Source: Takakia lepidozioides
Lineage: Eukaryota > Streptophyta > Takakiopsida > Takakiales > Takakiaceae
DNA: 64,000 nucleotides
Direction of reading: 5' to 3'
Assembly: GCA_030704615.1 (NCBI GenBank)
Contig: CM060733.1
Coordinates: 46,812,001 to 46,876,000 of the forward strand
A model generated the notes under the pieces. It saw only the letters and a program-made list of their open reading frames with translations. It was not told where the DNA came from and did no database searches. This document shows positions 58,799-64,000 of the stretch, piece by piece. The translations under genes were made by a program, and so were the position numbers. Position 1 is the stretch's first letter. Every line of letters starts with the position of its first letter.

Positions 58799-61700
58799 TT
58801 ATGCCGTCCATGAAGCTGATCTGGTGAGGCTGGGCTTCATCTTCCTGTCTTCCTCCAAGCCTATCATGCCTAAGTGTGAAGGATCCTCCAACATCATCTT
58901 TGCCACCAAGTAGCCAGCAATTGACCATGTTTGAAACTTGCGAGCCTGCTTGCCAACATAGCGCCCTAGTTTTCCATCGTAATATTCAGGCCACCCATCC
59001 TTTGATAACCTTTGCTCTACCTGCTCAATGGCACGCCGGGCAATTTGTGGCCTTCCCACCTTTATGCACGCTGCTGTCAACATCCACAGCAGCACTGCAC
59101 CCCCCAAATGACAAGTAAATGAAAGGTTATGTTCCAACAACAGCATTGTGGAGAGACTGATTTGGGTGACTAATGGACTTGAAAGAAGTGCTAAAAAAAA
59201 GGCCAGAGGCCGAAAAATGAATATACACTCTCAAAGACACATGCCAAGGATCAATAAAATTTCAGAAACCCCAAGACAATTTTTAGGAGACTGCTGAGTC
59301 GAAGCTGCTATCGATGATTTGGAAGTAGATGAGCTGCATACATTGTTTGGGGTAGCACAGCCCTAATAGGGAGCATTCCAAACTCCCAACCCTCCCAGCT
59401 ACTACTCTAGTTCTGGGCTAAGAGACTGACTTCTTCCCATGTTGCCTTTGCGGATCTTACTGGACCTCACCAGCCAACCCCTTTTAAATCTACATCGGTA
59501 CTATACATAAGATTCTGATTTAGCAGGAGTATACAGTTTAACAAGGTGCAAACGAAACTGACACTTCTAATCCCACAACAGGCAAGTGACAAGAACACTG
59601 CACAGACATTAGGGTAGGCAGCATTCTTCATTAAAACATGATAGATGGCAGGTCTAAACCAGGATGAGTCAGCACAAACTACACATGCTCTGAACTCTAA
59701 ATGTGAAAGTCACCAGAGTGTCAAAGGTGAATATTCCGCACAATTCCATGTGAAACATAAGCATGTTCACTCCCCTCAACATCAAATCTGGCTAATGGAA
59801 TGCCTTGTGTTTACCTGGCCAAGAGCCGCCATTGTGGTAGCTCCATCTGGTGTTCTTCGGATCACAGCCAGTCACAATGCGCCACTCCTCTCCCTCCATT
59901 GCAGGATAAGTCACCTTGAGTGGCATGTCCCCAACTAGTTCCTGCCAGCGCTCCTCAAACAGGTCCATGATAGCGGAAGCCTGCTCGGGTGTGGCCAGAG
60001 AGGAGAGGATAGCCATGCAATTGCCAATGGCAAACCACCGGAAGTCCATGCGAGCAGGGCTCACATTTCCGATGAAGTAGCCACCTTTCATGGGCATGAA
60101 GTCAAAAACCCAATCGGGAATAGAGTCTGGAATGACATTGAACTTATTCACAGCTGTATGAGAGTACTCTTCAGTTTTGTAGCGATAAATGCTATTGAGC
60201 TGGGTGTGATCCAGCCAAAAGTACTCGCGTATGTGGTAGCTCAGAGCATGCAGCCGCTTATCAATGCGTTCTAAGAATTCCTTCCCCTCCCCCTCTGCTG
60301 TGAGCAGACTTTTGGCTGACCGTAGCGCCATGAAAAAGAGGGCTTGAATTTCAATAGGATACCCATAGATGCCCTGCCATTCCAGCCCAGTCAATTAGTC
60401 CTGTCATCCACCGTCAGTAAACATCAAAAGTGTCAGACTGTGCGACTGACCAATGGCAAATAGCGAACATTCCAATCTCCCACACTAGCCCCCCACAAGC
60501 CAATTTCTGCATACAATTTAGCCTGGGTGAGGATTCAACTAGGCCACCCACATACCATTCGGCGATCGACCATGCAGCAACCGTCAGCACAGAGAAGAGT
60601 TGGAAAAGTGTCGAAACCATCGGAGACACAGAGTGTCAAAATAAGCCTTATGCCACGTTGGCAGTCAGGCATGTCTGCTAGACTATGGTCCCCAGTTGCT
60701 TTCACATAAGCACGAAGAAGAATGATCCACCAAAAGCCTGAGTCAACTGGGGCCACTCTGCCGATTGCACTCTCACCAAAATCAGCTATCATGGTGTCTG
60801 TCTTGCGCACTGGGTCATGGAGCACCTAACCAGGACAACAATGCCATCAATACCAGAGTGTAACTCCCACAGGTAGCATAGCCATTGCATTAGGCTCCTC
60901 ATCCAGGAAAATCATGAGATCACTTGTGGTAGGTCATACACGTATCTTTGGCTTTCTGGTGACGCTTTCAAATAGGCAAACATATGCTACATCACCGACA
61001 TCAAGCTTCAAAGACTCACCTTGAAACTTGCAGGCATGACACCTTCCCCAAGCGTAAAACAGTCGATTCGTTTCTCAATGGACTGAAGCCGTAAAGTTTT
61101 GAGCAAAAAGTTTTTCACAATCTCTGGCTCCCCATTCATAAGAAATGCCAATGCACTGGGCACAAAATCCCTTACAAAGACCTGCATTGGCGATTGGATT
61201 CAGACAACTTCATCACTGGAAAATTCTAACTGGAATAGATCATCCACCTAGTCACTTATAAAAGTATGACATTGCAGAGCCAACAAACTGCATTTGGGTA
61301 AACTCTAGTGTCAGAGGAGGAACTACATAATCAGACCTTAATAACAGGACTGCGCACCAACACAAATTATTAACCACTCTCACGAACAGATTAGATGACA
61401 ATGTAGTACTTTTCAATAAAAAGAAAATGGGACAAGACAATTTCCATTTTCATGGCACAATGACGGCTGTTTGTCAACATCCAAGAGGAAAGTCCCCAGG
61501 TGGTGAACAAGCTTTCATTGGGTCTACAAAAAACAAGAGGAAAACCTACCGAGAGCGTCTGCAATTGGCTGCAAAGCTCCTACCAGGAATCCATCTTCCT
61601 CTGCTTTGAGATCATGGCTTGGAATCCAACCTATAGTACTACATGTTCTCTCTCTCTCTCTCTCTCTCTCCAATTGCCTAATCAAACTCTTTGACCAGCA

Positions 61701-63195
61701 ACATTTCAAATCAATGCAGAAATACAGAAAACCTTTCTACAACTAAGTTTCTCAGCAGCCAACCCATAAACATTAGCTCAAGAAAATCATAACACTCCTT
61801 CATAGATCAATTGCCAGAGTAAGAGCCCATTGGACTGGCTAATAATACCAACCTAGTTCTGCCAAAAGGTTAGGTTGCAAAGCTATCCGAAATGAAAAAA
61901 TACCAAAATCCCCCGAGACTACATTCAAGTACATCACAGTGAGAAAGCAAAGTTCAAGGCATAAAATGTCTCCTATTTGATCATGGAAGCACACCATTGT
62001 TTGCATGATTACACCACAGTCAGCCAGAGGCACAGTGCTCAGGAATATTTTAGTGAGGAAACCGCTATAGAGATGAGGCTAGAGGAGCTTACTACTACAG
62101 GATTGGAATGGCAGGAAGGATTCTGTACCTGTACATAGATATTGTGTAAGCTAGGTGTCTAAATATAAGAGGCTTAATTGGTGGTGTCTTTAGAATGCGG
62201 TGAGAGAAGCTTAATAGATGACTTAAACACTGGAATGTCCTGTTACACTTTGCCTATGATCTTGAGTTTAGTGTAATCCTAAACATTCTTCATGCATTCA
62301 TAGTGCCAGTAACTGCCTCCTCAGCCCCACAACAAAGGGCCGAGTGCAACTACCCACTAAAACATAACCTTCTTCCAACTCGCCAGGGTGAGATAATTGC
62401 ATGTGCTGCAATCTTTAGCATCTAAAACTCAAATGTAGCAATAATGTTTCAAATCCAGCTCTCTCCAGATCCATATGTGCCTTGGTAACACGGAAATGAC
62501 TGTGCGAAGACCAATGCCCGCTGTCAATCTCGTAAGACTTATGTCATTGCACTTACTTACGCAACACATGCATTAGGGAAAGAGACTCAATTCTTCTCCC
62601 GCTGGCTGGAGTGGCCATCTTCCCTTGCTCTCTCCCTCATCTACAAACCAGCCTACTTAGCCTACACCAAGGCAGACAACCATCAACATGATACCTGAGT
62701 AGGGGGGGCATAAATCCTTGAAAGAGACACACATACCTGGTTGTAATTGAGAGAGTCCTCCGTTGGATCCATGGCAGCAATGGTTCCCACAGGCTTCGCC
62801 CGGAAATACACCAACGACCTTCTTAAAGCGTCCCATGCATCCGCAATCATCGGGTGCGGCTCAAATGAGTGCAACGTCCGCGGGGTGCCCGCCGAGACTG
62901 ATCGTATGCTTGGAGAAAGCAAGCCCTCCAGACACTCGGAGCTTTTCACTGTCTCTAACTGCCTGGGGGGCCGTGGAGAAGACATGCCTGCAGATATGAT
63001 ATCATTGAAAGCCCTTTCATCTAATGACCGGCTAGTGTCGATCGGGTGCATGGGCCGAGGCTTCACCTCAAGAAGCTTCGCAAAATCAATGCCATTGTCT
63101 GTAGCATTGCAATAGGCATCCAGCTGGTTTCTCCCCAGGGCCTCGGGTGTAGTTTCCAAGGAGAGGGAGCTTAGACTAAGCATATCTAAAGGCAT
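58799..63195 (-). CDS. CINV1-like: Neutral/alkaline invertase (GH100), cytosolic type
   Basis: The enzyme hydrolyses sucrose to glucose and fructose at near-neutral pH. Five exons (minus strand): 63,195-62,737, 61,181-61,020, 60,825-60,556, 60,373-59,815 and 59,094-58,799, all with GT-AG borders, giving about 581 residues, normal for the family. An in-frame TAG three codons before the ATG supports the start. Family marks: [19 protein letters not shown] (exon 1), [20 protein letters not shown] (exon 2), [16 protein letters not shown] with a likely catalytic Asp near residue 235 (exon 3), [19 protein letters not shown] and [12 protein letters not shown] (exon 4), and [20 protein letters not shown] and [20 protein letters not shown] (exon 5). 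There is no evident transit peptide, so it is probably cytosolic (beta clade). All motifs are intact. Confidence 0.96.
61646..61670. repeat. (CT)n microsatellite in invertase intron 1
   Basis: About twelve CT units lie within the 1.55-kb first coding intron. Confidence 0.95.
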
Positions 63196-63465
63196 GGGTC
63201 CCTAATTCACAATCTCTTCGCGCTCTTCCGCAAGGATGTTGTGTTCTCAGGCTCCTTTACCTTTCAGACTCCCGTCCGAATTTTCAGCAACTGCACAACC
63301 AGCGAACTTGTCACGGTGTCTTGAGATCTGACTTGACAGCTGCTAGTCCAGAGCAGATCGAAGATACTTGATAGGGCTCATGCAACCCTGGAATGAAACA
63401 ACTTTTATCTTCGGTTCTTACCACTTCTGAACGCAAAGTAACTCTACGACAAAGAGCTTCCCAAA
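63196..63465. promoter_or_regulatory. Shared divergent promoter region (inferred)
   Basis: Only about 270 bases separate the invertase start codon (minus) from the start of the plus-strand ORF at 63,466. If both are genes, their promoters overlap here. No TATA box stands out. Confidence 0.3.
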
Positions 63466-64000
63466 ATGCTCACGATGACCGGTCTCCTCGCAGGTTCACG
63501 CTGTGAAGATGACTACTTTCAAACCAGTTTCGCCTGCGATCTCATAAACGGTCCTGAATGCCAACATCAACCCGAGCCTTACAATGCAGACACAATTTGC
63601 ACATGTCCGGGTTGCACGAAACAAGAAACGTTGAGACACCAGGTCAAGTGCTTGCATCAAGCTGTCCAGAGGTCTTCAAGCCTACCGAAAACACAGCAGC
63701 GAGAAATACCCTGTGAAGCCAGATCCGCTGTAAAGGATACAGCAAAAAAAATGTCTACAAGACAAAACTGGCATCAGCGGCGCTCAGATCCGCGGAGGCA
63801 ACGATTTCACTTCCAGATGATAGAAGAAAACTTCCGCCAAATCGGACACTACAACAAGAAGGTAAGTACCAGGTAGGAAAGGCAAATTTCAAGTGGCATG
63901 CAGACCGACAGCAGACTAACAAATTCAGAGGCTGGTCTATGAACGCCAGATGACCTCCGAGGCCCGCAGCAGACCAGCCTGGATGTCAGCGAGGCTGACT
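63466..64000 (+). CDS. Unknown gene, 5' part, runs off the window
   Basis: Exon 1 (63,466-63,861) is open for 132 codons and ends in frame with an excellent donor (AAG|GTAAGTACC). A 67-bp intron with a branch-like CTAAC and acceptor TTCAG at 63,928 follows, and exon 2 stays open in the same phase to the end of the window (RLVYERQMTSEARSR). Cys-rich text at residues 23-66 (CEDDYF, CQHQ, CTCPGC, CLHQ) could bind metal. No family is recognised. The splice signals make a real transcript plausible, but part could instead be 5' UTR of the divergent invertase locus. Confidence 0.4.

Overview
The window is nuclear DNA of a land plant, most likely a large, repeat-rich genome of the bryophyte, lycophyte or fern grade. 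The evidence is spliceosomal introns, a plant-type neutral invertase, a plant rhomboid-like gene, DYW-type PPR debris, a GNA-type lectin and several plant transposon superfamilies. I cannot name the genus. Only about 10 kb at the right end looks like ordinary gene space.

Layout. 0-2.3 kb: a PPR scrap and a decayed Mutator-like (MULE) transposase with a SWIM finger. 2.3-8 kb: non-coding sequence with minisatellites and a gag-like ORF. 8-11.8 kb: a CACTA TNP2 transposase (minus strand). 12.4-21.2 kb: a minus-strand Ty3/gypsy element whose central protease-RT-RNase H block (about 17.64-20.9 kb) is inverted. 21.2-22.1 kb: a CACTA-type end and a chromodomain ORF. 22.6-26.3 kb: a four-copy 0.57-kb tandem repeat carrying an OSB/PDF-like motif beside a broken PPR-E/DYW gene. 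26.2-28.6 kb: a LINE split by a 725-bp TIR element. 29.1-53.7 kb: blocks of one dispersed repeat family, interrupted by nested transposons and one small lectin gene (49.9-50.3 kb). 55.7-64 kb: a rhomboid-like gene, a five-exon neutral/alkaline invertase and the start of a divergent unknown gene.

The main discovery is nested. A CACTA-type element (29,855-46,381, 3-bp CTA duplication) carries captured PPR and PDF-motif fragments. Inside one of these sits a 12.7-kb Mutator-like element (31,344-44,040) with terminal inverted repeats and an exact 10-bp target duplication; intact relatives of the insertion site occur elsewhere in the window. This element has two divergent spliced genes. One is a DDE/SWIM transposase (minus strand). 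The other is a ten-exon gene (plus strand) combining a ParB/sulfiredoxin-like domain with a DNA-methyltransferase-like domain whose motifs run in beta-class order, an architecture otherwise typical of phage and bacterial ParB-methylase fusions. Arrays rich in the palindrome TTCGGCGCCGAA or the related half TTCGGCGCCA flank the transposase gene and fill one intron of the methyltransferase gene. Both genes carry stops or frameshifts, so this copy is probably decayed, but the design suggests a transposon with its own DNA-modification module.
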